A DNA stretch of 17,271 nt from contig JBFWNZ010000044.1 in assembly GCA_050250795.1 (NCBI GenBank), forward strand, positions 1 through 17,271. Direction: 5' to 3'. The notes below the pieces were generated by a model that did not search any database, was not told the DNA's origin, and saw only the letters and a program-made list of their open reading frames with translations. Source of the stretch: JBFWNZ01 sp050250795 (GTDB lineage Bacteria > Pseudomonadota > Alphaproteobacteria > UBA8366). A program made the translations under genes and the position numbers. Positions 1-7,646 of the stretch are shown one piece after another (positions within the stretch are counted from its first letter, which is position 1; every line of letters begins with the position of its first letter).

Positions 1-293
1 GATGGCGCCGTCTCGCTACCGGCGCCGGGCCAGATCAGCGAAACCGTCTCGGCAAGGTCGCCCACGAAATCGTAGGAGTAGCGGAACAGCACCGGATCGA
101 CGCGCTCCTCGACCAGGGCGCGCATCATCGCCGGCTTCGCATGCGGCACGCCGACGCCGTCGGTGAGCGCGGCGAGCGCCCAGCCGCGGTCGGGGTCGGG
201 CGTGGCGCGGAAATACTCCACCAGCAGGCGCAGCTTGCCGTTCCGCGACGGCGTGAAGACCAGACGCTCAAGTAACAGAGCAAAGGCCTTCAC
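1..293 (-). CDS. ATP-dependent DNA ligase, N-terminal part (cut by window edge)
   Basis: This is the first 97 codons of an ATP-dependent DNA ligase of the cisplatin-damage-response type, which seals nicks during DNA repair in the nucleoid. The gene runs off the left edge, so the adenylation domain with its catalytic lysine is not visible. What is seen is a family-like N-terminus (VKAFALLLERLVFTPSRNGK) and a helical stretch with KPAMMRALVEERVDP and LFRYSYDFVGDLAETV. The start is a GTG at 293. It has a strong GGAGGAGG ribosome site 7 nt upstream and overlaps the exonuclease stop as GTGA (290-293), so the two are almost certainly co-translated. The identification rests on this N-terminus plus the neighbours: exonuclease, DEXH helicase and PdeM form a known quartet with this ligase. 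Function is inferred from family and context; the catalytic residues lie outside the window. Confidence 0.87.
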   Translation of the reverse strand, partial: MKAFALLLERLVFTPSRNGKLRLLVEYFRATPDPDRGWALAALTDGVGVPHAKPAMMRALVEERVDPVLFRYSYDFVGDLAETVSLIWPGAGSETAP

Positions 294-1336
294 GCGCCGG
301 CCTCCTCCTCGAAACCGACGAGGGAAAGGGCGCGAGCATCGATGCCACGGTTGCGGGCGTGATGCACCAGCGCCTCCTCGCGGCCATGCGTGACCCAGAC
401 GCGCGGCGCCTGCACCTCCTCCAGCGTCGCCGTCAGCTCGTCCCAGTCGGCATGGTCGGAGACGACCAGCGGCAGTTCCAGCCCATGCTGCCGCGCACGC
501 TGGCGCACGCACAGCCAGCCGGACGCCATGGCCACCACCGGATCGGGGAAGGTCCGCGACCAGCGGTCCTGCAAGGCCGAGGGCGGGCAGAGCACGATGG
601 ACCCCGCAAGTTCCCGCCGGTCCGCCTCGGCGGTCGGACGCAAGGAGCCGAGTTCGACGCCATGCTCTTCGTAAAGCCGACACAGCCCTTCGAGAGCGCC
701 ATGCAGCCAGAGCGGCCGATCCCAGCCGGCGCGCCGCAATAGCGCAATCAGACGCTGCGCCTTGCCCAACGGGTAGACGCCGACCAGATGGCTGCGTTCG
801 GGAAAGCGGGCGACGGACGCCAGCAGCTTCGCCACTTCCTCCGTATCCGGCGGATGCCGGAACACCGGCAGGCCGAAGGTCGCCTCGGTGACGAACAGGT
901 CGCAGCGCACCGGCTCGAACGGCGCGCAGGTGGGGTCCGGCCGCCGCTTATAGTCGCCCGATACGACGACGCGCGTTCCCGCATAATCCATGACGACCTG
1001 GGCGCTGCCCAAGACGTGCCCCGCCGGCACGAGGCGCAGCACGACATCGCCGATGCGGCGCTCCTCGCCATAGGATAGCGGCTCGATGGCCCCGCCCGCC
1101 CCCGCGTCGAAACGGTGGCGCATGATCGCCGCCGTCTCCGGCGTCGTCAGAACGGCCCCATTGCCGGGGCGGGCATGATCGGCGTGGCCGTGCGTAATGA
1201 CCGCCCGCGGCACGGGCCGCGTCGGATCGATATGAAAATCGCCGGGAACGCAGTAGAGGCCGCCCGCGCGCACCTGCAGCCAGCGCTCCGGCAACCCGTC
1301 TATTCTCTTTCTGTTCCCCTGCATGGTCACGCTCAT
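290..1336 (-). CDS. Ligase-associated DNA damage response exonuclease (metallo-beta-lactamase fold)
   Basis: A 348-residue MBL-fold nuclease predicted to trim DNA ends for the adjacent ligase. The metal-binding motif HGHADH is at residues 49-54. It is followed by PAGHVLGSAQ, a strand ending SGDYKRRPDP, and a C-terminal VVSDHADWDEL and VTHGREEA, the usual order in Artemis/SNM1-like bacterial exonucleases. The length fits the family. The start chosen is the ATG at 1336 because AGGA lies about 6 nt upstream; a second ATG at 1324 (MQGNRK) would shorten the protein by four residues. The open frame continues far upstream to 2950, but that extension lies antisense to the helicase and has no family features. 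The stop overlaps the ligase start (GTGA). The gene diverges from the helicase across 18 bp. Confidence 0.93.
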   Translation of the reverse strand: MSVTMQGNRKRIDGLPERWLQVRAGGLYCVPGDFHIDPTRPVPRAVITHGHADHARPGNGAVLTTPETAAIMRHRFDAGAGGAIEPLSYGEERRIGDVVLRLVPAGHVLGSAQVVMDYAGTRVVVSGDYKRRPDPTCAPFEPVRCDLFVTEATFGLPVFRHPPDTEEVAKLLASVARFPERSHLVGVYPLGKAQRLIALLRRAGWDRPLWLHGALEGLCRLYEEHGVELGSLRPTAEADRRELAGSIVLCPPSALQDRWSRTFPDPVVAMASGWLCVRQRARQHGLELPLVVSDHADWDELTATLEEVQAPRVWVTHGREEALVHHARNRGIDARALSLVGFEEEAGA

Positions 1337-1354
1337 GTATATCCTGCAACGCTC

Positions 1355-3835
1355 ATGAACACGATCTGGACCCGTCCCGGATTGACTGCGGCCCCGGCGC
1401 ACGCGGCGGCCGGCGACCTGCCGCAGCCTTTCGCAGGCTGGTTCGCCGCCCGTGGCTGGCAGCCCCATGCCCATCAGATGGCGATGCTGCAGGCCGCCGT
1501 CGACGGGGCGCATGCATTGCTGATCGCGCCGACCGGCGGCGGCAAGACCCTGGCCGGCTTTCTGCCCGCGCTGATCGACGCAACGCGCGACCCCTCGCAG
1601 GGCCTGCGCACCCTCTACATCTCGCCGCTCAAGTCGCTGGCGGTGGACATCCACCGCAACCTCACCGCCCCCATCGCGGAGATGGGCCTGCCGGTGCGGG
1701 TCGGGACGCGCACCGGCGACACGCCGCAGCACAAGCGGCAGCGACAGCGGCACGACCCGCCGCATCTGCTGCTGACGACGCCCGAATCGCTGACCCTGCT
1801 GCTGTCCTATCCGGACGCGCCACGGCTGTTCGGCCAGTTGCGCATGGTGGTGGTGGACGAAATCCATGCGCTGGCCGGCACCAAACGCGGCGATCAGCTG
1901 GCGCTCTGCCTCTCCCGGCTGCAACTGCTGGCGCCGGCGCTGCGGCGGGTCGGGCTGTCGGCGACCGTCGCCTGGCCGGACGCGCTGGCGGGCTGGCTGG
2001 CGCCCGATGCGAACCCTAGCCAAGTTCGCCGGATCGACGGGCGCGACGGCGCGGCGGCGGACATCCGCATCCTGGAGACCGTGGCGGAGATGCCCTGGTC
2101 GAGCCACAACGCACTGCATGCGATCCACGAGATCTATGACGAAATCCGCAAGGCGCGGACGGCGCTGGTGTTCGTCAACACGCGCGCCCAGGCGGAAATC
2201 TGCTTTCAGGCACTGTGGCGGATCAACGAGGACAACCTGCCCATCGCGCTGCATCACGGCAGCCTGGAACGCGAAATCCGCCGCAAGGTCGAGGCGGAGA
2301 TGGCGGCGGGGCGGCTGCGCGCCGTCGTGGCCACATCCTCGCTCGATCTGGGTATCGACTGGGCGACGGTCGATCTCGTCATCCAGGTCGGCGCGCCCAA
2401 GGGTGCCAGCCGCCTGATCCAGCGGGTCGGCCGCGCCGGGCATCGGCTGGACACTGTCAGCCGGGCGCTGCTGGTGCCGGCAAACCGCTTCGAGGTGCTG
2501 GAATGCCGGGCGGCGCTGGATGCGGTTCGCGACCGCACCTTGGATGGCGATCCGCCGCGGCCCGGCGGGCTGGACGTGCTGGCGCAGCATGTTCTCGCCC
2601 TCGCCTGTTCGGCGCCCTTCCAGGCGAACGCGCTGTATGACGAAATCCGGCGCGCAGGTCCTTATCGCGACCTGACGCGGCAGGATTTCGACGACGTGCT
2701 CGCTTTCGTCGATCATGGCGGCTACGCGCTGCGCCGCTACGAGCAATGGCGCCGCCTGCGGCGGCTGCCGGATGGCCGCTACACGGCCGCCACGCCCGCC
2801 GTCGTGCGCCGGCTGCGGATGAATATCGGCACCATCGTCGAAGCGGTCACCCTGAAGGTGCGACTCGGCCATGGCCGCGTGCTGGGCGAGGTCGAGGAGA
2901 ACTTCATCATGGGGCTGGAGCCGGGCGACAGCTTCATCTTCGCCGGGCAACTGCTGCGCTTCGACGGCATCCGCGGAACCGACGCCATCGCCAGCCGCGC
3001 GCCGGCAGGCGATCCGAAGATTCCCGCCTATATGGGCGGAAGGCTACCGCTGACCACGCATCTTGCCGACCGGGTCCGCGGCATGCTGGCCGATCCCGGG
3101 CGCTGGCCGGAACTGCCGCCTCAGGTGCAGGAGTGGCTGCGCCTGCAGCGCTGGCGCTCGGAGACGCCGCGCCGCGACGGCCTGCTGGTCGAGACTTTTC
3201 CGCGTAGCGGCCGCTGGTTCCTGGTGGCTTACTGCTTCGAGGGCCGCAACGCCCATCAGACGCTGGGCATGCTGCTGACCCGGCGCATGGAGCGGGCGGG
3301 ATTGGCGCCGATGGGTTTCGTTGCCACCGACTATGTGATCGCCGTCTGGAGTGTGGAGGCCGCGCCGGAAGCCATGCTCGACGCGTTGTTCGACGAAGAC
3401 ATGCTGGGCGACGATCTGGAAGCCTGGATGGACGAATCCTCGATGCTGCGCCGGACCTTCCGCAACGTCGCGGTGATCGCCGGGCTGATCGAGCGCCAGC
3501 ATCCGGGCGTGCGCAAGACGGGGCGGCAGGTGACGTTCAACGCCGACCTGATCTACGACACGCTGCGCCGGCATCAGCCGGACCACGTCCTGCTGCGGGC
3601 AACGCGCATGGATGCCGCGCATGGCCTGACCGATATCGGCCGCCTGGGTGCCTTCCTGAAGCGCATCAAGGGGCGCATCCGGCACCGGCGCCTGGACCGG
3701 GTGTCGCCGTTGGCCGTCCCGGTCCTTCTGGAAATCGGGCGCGAGCAGGTGATGGACGGATCGGCCGACGACCTGCTGCTGGAAGAGGCCGCCCGCGACA
3801 TGATCGCCGAAGCGACGGCCGGAGCGCCCGGGTGA
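1355..3835 (+). CDS. Ligase-associated DNA damage response DEXH-box helicase (Lhr-type)
   Basis: An 826-residue superfamily 2 ATPase of the Lhr type, predicted to move along or unwind DNA during repair with the neighbouring ligase, exonuclease and PdeM. Visible in order are Walker A APTGGGKT (residues 58-65, K64), SPLKSLAVD, TTPESL, the DEIH box (168-171), the GLSAT motif, TSSLDLGIDW, and motif VI QRVGRAGH (356-363). A long C-terminal half follows, with the winged-helix and Lhr-core-like region that the family carries. The ATG at 1355 gives an N-terminus about the expected distance before FAGWFAARGW and HQMAML. No purine-rich ribosome site precedes it, so leaderless translation or a different initiation mode is possible. 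The open frame reaches further upstream (1115), but that part overlaps the divergent exonuclease and is rejected. The stop TGA overlaps the PdeM GTG. Confidence 0.93.
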   Translation: MNTIWTRPGLTAAPAHAAAGDLPQPFAGWFAARGWQPHAHQMAMLQAAVDGAHALLIAPTGGGKTLAGFLPALIDATRDPSQGLRTLYISPLKSLAVDIHRNLTAPIAEMGLPVRVGTRTGDTPQHKRQRQRHDPPHLLLTTPESLTLLLSYPDAPRLFGQLRMVVVDEIHALAGTKRGDQLALCLSRLQLLAPALRRVGLSATVAWPDALAGWLAPDANPSQVRRIDGRDGAAADIRILETVAEMPWSSHNALHAIHEIYDEIRKARTALVFVNTRAQAEICFQALWRINEDNLPIALHHGSLEREIRRKVEAEMAAGRLRAVVATSSLDLGIDWATVDLVIQVGAPKGASRLIQRVGRAGHRLDTVSRALLVPANRFEVLECRAALDAVRDRTLDGDPPRPGGLDVLAQHVLALACSAPFQANALYDEIRRAGPYRDLTRQDFDDVLAFVDHGGYALRRYEQWRRLRRLPDGRYTAATPAVVRRLRMNIGTIVEAVTLKVRLGHGRVLGEVEENFIMGLEPGDSFIFAGQLLRFDGIRGTDAIASRAPAGDPKIPAYMGGRLPLTTHLADRVRGMLADPGRWPELPPQVQEWLRLQRWRSETPRRDGLLVETFPRSGRWFLVAYCFEGRNAHQTLGMLLTRRMERAGLAPMGFVATDYVIAVWSVEAAPEAMLDALFDEDMLGDDLEAWMDESSMLRRTFRNVAVIAGLIERQHPGVRKTGRQVTFNADLIYDTLRRHQPDHVLLRATRMDAAHGLTDIGRLGAFLKRIKGRIRHRRLDRVSPLAVPVLLEIGREQVMDGSADDLLLEEAARDMIAEATAGAPG

Positions 3836-4506
3836 GTACGCTGACCCTCGCCGGCGCCACCCTGCTGACCGACCCGACCGGCGCGCTGGTCTGGCCGGAC
3901 GCCGGGACTCTGATCGTGGCAGACCTGCATCTTGAGAAGGGCTCCGCCTACGCCCGGCACGGCACGCTGCTGCCCCCATACGATACGCGGCAAACGCTGG
4001 GGCGGCTGGCGGAAGCGCTGGAACGTCACCGTCCCCGGCGCGTGATCGCACTGGGCGACAGTTTCCACGACGACCGGGCGGCGGCGAGGTTGGACGCGAC
4101 AGACCAAGCCGGACTGACGGCGATGGTGGCCGCGCATGACTGGTTCTGGGTCGCGGGCAATCACGATCCCGCTCCGCCCGAAGGCGTTGGCGGCACCTGC
4201 GTGGAACGTCTGGCCATCGGCGCGCTCTCCTTCGTCCATCAAGCTGCCGAGGGCGGCGCCTCCGGCGAGATCAGCGGACATTTCCACCCCAAGGCCATGG
4301 TCAGCCAGCGCGGGCGCCGGGTCGGCGGACGGTGTTTCGTCGGCGATGCGACCCGGCTCATCCTGCCCGCCTTCGGCGCCTATACGGGCGGGCTCGACGT
4401 TCTGGACCCAGCCATCGACCGCCTGTTCCCGCTTGGGTTCGTGGCCCGAATCCTCGGCCGCGGCCGCGTCCACGCGGTACCGCGGGCGGCCCTGGCACGC
4501 GCATGA
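3832..4506 (+). CDS. pdeM: Ligase-associated DNA damage response endonuclease PdeM (calcineurin-like)
   Basis: A 224-residue metallophosphoesterase-fold nuclease that completes the ligase-associated repair quartet. The two-metal site is intact: DLHLEKG (D31, H33), GDSFHDD (G75-D76), GNHD (109-112) and GHFHPK (149-154). PdeM proteins are predicted Mn2+-dependent phosphodiesterases or endonucleases acting on DNA with the MBL exonuclease, Lhr-type helicase and ligase. The start is GTG at 3832 with GGAG 7 nt upstream, overlapping the helicase stop by 4 bp (GTGA, 3832-3835), so translation is coupled. The last 20 residues are rich in Arg, Ala and Gly and end ALARA. Its precise substrate is not shown by sequence. 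Confidence 0.93.
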   Translation: MSTLTLAGATLLTDPTGALVWPDAGTLIVADLHLEKGSAYARHGTLLPPYDTRQTLGRLAEALERHRPRRVIALGDSFHDDRAAARLDATDQAGLTAMVAAHDWFWVAGNHDPAPPEGVGGTCVERLAIGALSFVHQAAEGGASGEISGHFHPKAMVSQRGRRVGGRCFVGDATRLILPAFGAYTGGLDVLDPAIDRLFPLGFVARILGRGRVHAVPRAALARA

Positions 4507-4572
4507 GCCGGTGCGGCCGGGCGTCGCAAACGCAGATCGCGATTGCCAAAAGAGGTATGCTCCTGTTTATCC

Positions 4573-6237
4573 ATGGATCGAATCAGCCTGGGCTTCGAAC
4601 CGATGAGCATGAGCGGAATCGGCACAAACGCCGCAGCACTCGCCAACTGGATCGCCATGCCGGACACCGGCTCTGACCGCGACCGGCGGCAATCGACCAT
4701 GCGGACACAACGCCTTGCGGCCACAGGGCCGGGCGGATGGTTCGCCATCAATTGCCTGGTCACGCTGCTGTATCTCGGCCTCGGTTATGCAGTGGCCACA
4801 TTCTTCGCCGCCTATGGCCTGTTTCCGGCGCCGATCTGGCTGCCGTCGAGCGTCGCTCTCGTCGCTGCCATCGTCTGGGGACCGCGGATCTGGCCGGCGC
4901 TGTTCATCGGCTCGTTCATCGTCAACTACGCTTTGTTCGACCCCCCCTGGCATGTCGCGGCGCTGATCTCGATCACCAATACGCTGGGGCCCGCCGTCGG
5001 TGCGGCGCTGACCCGGCGGTTCCGGCCGCAACAGGGCCAGTTCACACGGTTTTCCGGCGTGCTTGGGTTCATCCTGTTCGCGGTTCTCCTGCATGCCTTG
5101 ATCGCGGCAGCCGGCGGCACGACGGCCATTGCGCTGGGGCAGTCGCTGGAGCCGGAGATCGTATACTCGATCTGGACGCGCTGGTGGCTGGCCGACAGCG
5201 GCGGGACGCTCTATTTCGCCCCGGCCCTGCTGTTATGGCTGGGCGCAGAACAGATGCCGTCGCCACGCAAGAAGACGGCGGGACGCACCGATGCCGCGGT
5301 CTGGCTGGGTACGGCCGCGACGGCGATCCTGCTGTTTGCGACACCGCTGGACGGCTATGTCAGGCATGAATTTCCGTTCCTGCTCGCCGTCCCGCTTTCC
5401 TGGGTGGCGCTGCGGATGACGCTGCGTTCGGCCTATACGCTTTTCGCGCTGGTTGCGGTGATCGCCAGCGCCGGTACCGTCGCCGGCCTGGGCCCATTCC
5501 AGGAACCGGCCGTTTCGAACCCGCTCGTCGTCCTGGGCGCCATGGTGCTACTGTTCTCGATGAACGTCCTCACCATCGCCGCCTTGGCCTGCGAACGCTA
5601 TGAGGCGGAGTCGGCGCTGGAGGAGGCGAATCTCACGCTTGAGAACAAGGTGACCGAGCGAACCGAGGAACTGCGCCGGCAGGCGGAAACCGATGCGCTG
5701 ACGGGTGTTTCCAACCGGCGTGCCTTCATCGAACGCGGTCAATCGGAAGTCACGCGGGCGAAGCGCTACAGTCGCGGGCTGGCGATCATCATCGTCGATC
5801 TCGACCACTTCAAGCGGATCAATGACAATTTCGGGCACGCCACGGGCGATGAAGCGCTCAAGGCTGCGGCGCGGGCCTGCGCGGCGCAGCTGCGCAAGCA
5901 GGACATGTTCGGCCGCATCGGCGGCGAGGAGTTTGCGGCGATCCTGCCCGAGACCGGCTTGTCCGAAGCGCGGCTGGTCGCGGAGAAGCTGCGGTCGCTG
6001 ATGCGCCAGCTCGCCGTTCCCGATGGCGGGGGGAGCACCCTTTTATTGTCTGCAAGCTTTGGCGTGGCCGCGCTGGACACGTCCGACCAGAATCTGGACC
6101 AGTTGATGGCGCGCGCCGACCGGGCCCTTTACCGCGCGAAGGCAGAAGGCCGCGACCGGGTCGAAACCGCCATCGTCATCGACGAGGGGTTCACAGCCCG
6201 ACAAGCCGCCCCCCGAGACGGGCCCACCACGCCGTAA
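4573..6237 (+). CDS. Membrane diguanylate cyclase, MASE1-GGDEF
   Basis: A 554-residue inner-membrane enzyme predicted to make the second messenger cyclic di-GMP from two GTP. The N-terminal part (about residues 55-340) holds multiple hydrophobic segments typical of a MASE1 sensor, including PIWLPSSVALVAAIVWGP and TRWWLADSGGTLYFAP. A short coiled coil (LTLENKVTERTEELRRQAE) leads into the GGDEF domain: DALTGVSNRRAF, DLDHFKRINDNFGHATGD and the active-site GGEEF at residues 450-454. An inhibitory RxxD site (R441-D444) lies five residues before GGEEF, so product feedback is likely. No EAL domain is present. The start is uncertain. ATG 4573 is used; TTG 4543, ATG 4603 and ATG 4699 are in frame, and 4699 sits closest to the membrane domain. 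None has a strong ribosome site. The 3' end overlaps the convergent anti-sigma gene by 47 bp. Confidence 0.9.
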   Translation: MDRISLGFEPMSMSGIGTNAAALANWIAMPDTGSDRDRRQSTMRTQRLAATGPGGWFAINCLVTLLYLGLGYAVATFFAAYGLFPAPIWLPSSVALVAAIVWGPRIWPALFIGSFIVNYALFDPPWHVAALISITNTLGPAVGAALTRRFRPQQGQFTRFSGVLGFILFAVLLHALIAAAGGTTAIALGQSLEPEIVYSIWTRWWLADSGGTLYFAPALLLWLGAEQMPSPRKKTAGRTDAAVWLGTAATAILLFATPLDGYVRHEFPFLLAVPLSWVALRMTLRSAYTLFALVAVIASAGTVAGLGPFQEPAVSNPLVVLGAMVLLFSMNVLTIAALACERYEAESALEEANLTLENKVTERTEELRRQAETDALTGVSNRRAFIERGQSEVTRAKRYSRGLAIIIVDLDHFKRINDNFGHATGDEALKAAARACAAQLRKQDMFGRIGGEEFAAILPETGLSEARLVAEKLRSLMRQLAVPDGGGSTLLLSASFGVAALDTSDQNLDQLMARADRALYRAKAEGRDRVETAIVIDEGFTARQAAPRDGPTTP

Positions 6238-6841
6238 ATCGAAGCGGGGCGTCGGACACCAAAAGGCAAAGACAGGGCTCGTCCGGGTCGACGGTCGGCT
6301 GGTGGCGGATTTCCGGCGTCGCTTCCTGCACGTCGCCGCGCCGGTAACGTCCGGACTCGTCCACATAGCCGCCGGCCAGCACCAAAGCCAATTCGATGCC
6401 GCCATGACCGTGCGCCGGCATCGTCCGGCCGGCGCCGATCCGAAGCAGAATTGCCCGCGACCGGCCGCCGCGCAGTGGAACCCGGACGCCTCTCACGCCA
6501 GGACCGATCCAGCGCCAGGGCAATGCCGCCGGATCGCCCGTCCCAAGATAGGTGCAGAGGGGGTTGGGAAGCATGCCTGCCGTGGGCGACGCCGTAACCG
6601 ATGCACCGGGCGCGCCCTCGTCGAGCCGGCAAAGCATCTGTGCCCAGGCGTTCCGGCCGAGGGGTTGCGGTGCCTCGTCCTCCAGAAGTGCACCGCCGAC
6701 AGCTTCCGCGTCCGAAAGGGCCGCGCGGCAACCCGGACAGATCGACACATGCGTCGCGACGATCAGCCCCGTCGCCTCGTCCGTCGAGCCGGCCGCATAT
6801 GCGAGAAGCGTGTCCTCGCCGATATGATGGCGAACCGTCAT
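6191..6841 (-). CDS. chrR: ChrR-type zinc anti-sigma factor with C-terminal cupin domain
   Basis: A 216-residue anti-sigma factor that should hold the adjacent ECF sigma factor inactive in the cytoplasm until a stress signal, singlet oxygen in the Rhodobacter prototype. The N-terminal anti-sigma domain has H6, H31, C35 and C38, the zinc ligand pattern HxxxCxxC plus the early His, at the same numbers I recall for R. sphaeroides ChrR. The C-terminal cupin (about 110-200) carries H144, H146, E150 and H180, matching the ChrR second metal site shifted by three residues. The ATG at 6841 overlaps the sigma stop as ATGA (6838-6841), giving coupled and roughly balanced synthesis. The 3' end runs 47 bp into the convergent diguanylate cyclase gene. 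The signal sensed here is inferred from the family. Confidence 0.92.
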   Translation of the reverse strand: MTVRHHIGEDTLLAYAAGSTDEATGLIVATHVSICPGCRAALSDAEAVGGALLEDEAPQPLGRNAWAQMLCRLDEGAPGASVTASPTAGMLPNPLCTYLGTGDPAALPWRWIGPGVRGVRVPLRGGRSRAILLRIGAGRTMPAHGHGGIELALVLAGGYVDESGRYRRGDVQEATPEIRHQPTVDPDEPCLCLLVSDAPLRFTAWWARLGGRLVGL

Positions 6842-7392
6842 TCCGAGGCCCCCAGCGCCTTGCGGATTCGGGCAAAGGCAAGCCGCAGCCGGGACTTCAC
6901 GGTTCCGAGCGGCAGATCGAGCGCCGCTGCGATCTCGCTGTGCGAACGGTCCTCGAAGAATGACAGCCGGACGATGTCGGCCTGTTCCGCGGGCAGATCG
7001 GCGAGCGCGGCCTGAACATTCCGGCGCCGCTCCTCTGCCTCGACCATCCAGTCGGGCTGCGGCTCCGGTAAGGCCGTCGCCATCGCAGCCTCCCGATCCG
7101 GTTCCGGTCGCCCCTCGCGCCGCAAAGCATCGATGCGGAGATTGCGGGCAATGGTGAATATCCACGTCGCGGGCGAGGCCTTGGCGGGATCGAACTGATT
7201 TGCCTTGTGCCACACCCGCAACATTGCTTCCTGCGCCAGTTCCTCCGCCACGCCATCGGGGCAGCCCTGGCGCCGCAGATAGCCCTTTACACGCGGAGCG
7301 TAGTGCTCGAAAAGCTGCCGGAATGCAGCCCGGTCGCGGTTCCGCGCCACAGCGACAAGCAGGTCCGACGGGCTTGCAGGCGTGACCGGCAT
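6838..7392 (-). CDS. rpoE: ECF sigma factor, RpoE/ECF11-like
   Basis: An extracytoplasmic-function-type sigma factor of about 184 residues that directs RNA polymerase to stress promoters. Region 2 is visible in AEELAQEAMLRVWHKA followed by ATWIFTIARNLRIDALRR. Region 4 is visible in LPAEQADIVRLSFFEDRSH and the helix-turn-helix IAAALDLPLGTVKSRLRLA. It overlaps the ChrR gene by ATGA, the canonical RpoE-ChrR arrangement. The ATG at 7392 (MPVTPASPSDLL) is chosen because it gives the usual length and N-terminus. GGAGG precedes it but only 2 nt away, so ATG 7446 (202 residues) or ATG 7476 remain possible. A TGATCC element that could be part of an autoregulated promoter lies upstream at 7572-7577. 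Assignment to the ECF11 group rests on the partner and sequence feel, not on a profile search. Confidence 0.9.
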   Translation of the reverse strand: MPVTPASPSDLLVAVARNRDRAAFRQLFEHYAPRVKGYLRRQGCPDGVAEELAQEAMLRVWHKANQFDPAKASPATWIFTIARNLRIDALRREGRPEPDREAAMATALPEPQPDWMVEAEERRRNVQAALADLPAEQADIVRLSFFEDRSHSEIAAALDLPLGTVKSRLRLAFARIRKALGASE

Positions 7393-7571
7393 GGCCTCCG
7401 GCTGCAGCGCCGTTTCGAGGCCGGACGGATCGTTCGGTGACAGCATGCCGGGCAGTATGACTCCCGGGCGGTCCATTCCGGAACAGAAAGCAAGCGTGTC
7501 GATCAACATCTCTCGAAGCCGCTGCAATAGCGTAAAAGCCGACTTACCGGATACGCGGATGCGGCAGGTCC

Positions 7572-7577
7572 GGATCA
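7572..7577 (-). promoter_or_regulatory. TGATCC, candidate ECF11 -35 element upstream of the sigma gene
   Basis: On the minus strand this reads TGATCC, which is the -35 hexamer I recall for Rhodobacter RpoE-dependent promoters. It lies about 180 nt before the chosen sigma start. The matching -10 is poor: 18 nt downstream reads TATCC instead of TAAGA, and a TAAGT occurs only at 25 nt. The call is therefore tentative. Confidence 0.35.
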
Positions 7578-7607
7578 CCACTGCCACCGCACCGCAGCCG
7601 TCCTGCG

Positions 7608-7616
7608 TGATATAGT
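7608..7616 (+). promoter_or_regulatory. Extended -10 (TGATATAGT), candidate promoter of the PAP2 gene
   Basis: TGATATAGT combines a TGn extension with TATAGT, one base from TATAAT. It is placed so that transcription would start near 7623, just before the GGAAGGA at 7628-7634 and the ATG at 7647. No recognisable -35 sits 17 nt upstream, which is tolerated in extended -10 promoters. Confidence 0.35.
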
Positions 7617-7646
7617 GGCGCCGCATCGGAAGGATACGACGCGCAT

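Noticed and set aside
1313..1328. Possible SOS box (GTTC-N7-GTTC type) in the divergent repair gap
   Set aside because: GTTC at 1313 is followed only by GGTC at 8-nt spacing; it does not meet the alphaproteobacterial LexA pattern.
1337..2950. Long minus-strand open frame continuing upstream of the exonuclease
   Set aside because: It lies wholly antisense to the helicase, has no recognisable domain and a composition (many Arg, Gln, Asp, Ala) typical of an antisense frame in GC-rich DNA. The exonuclease has its own ribosome site at 1336.
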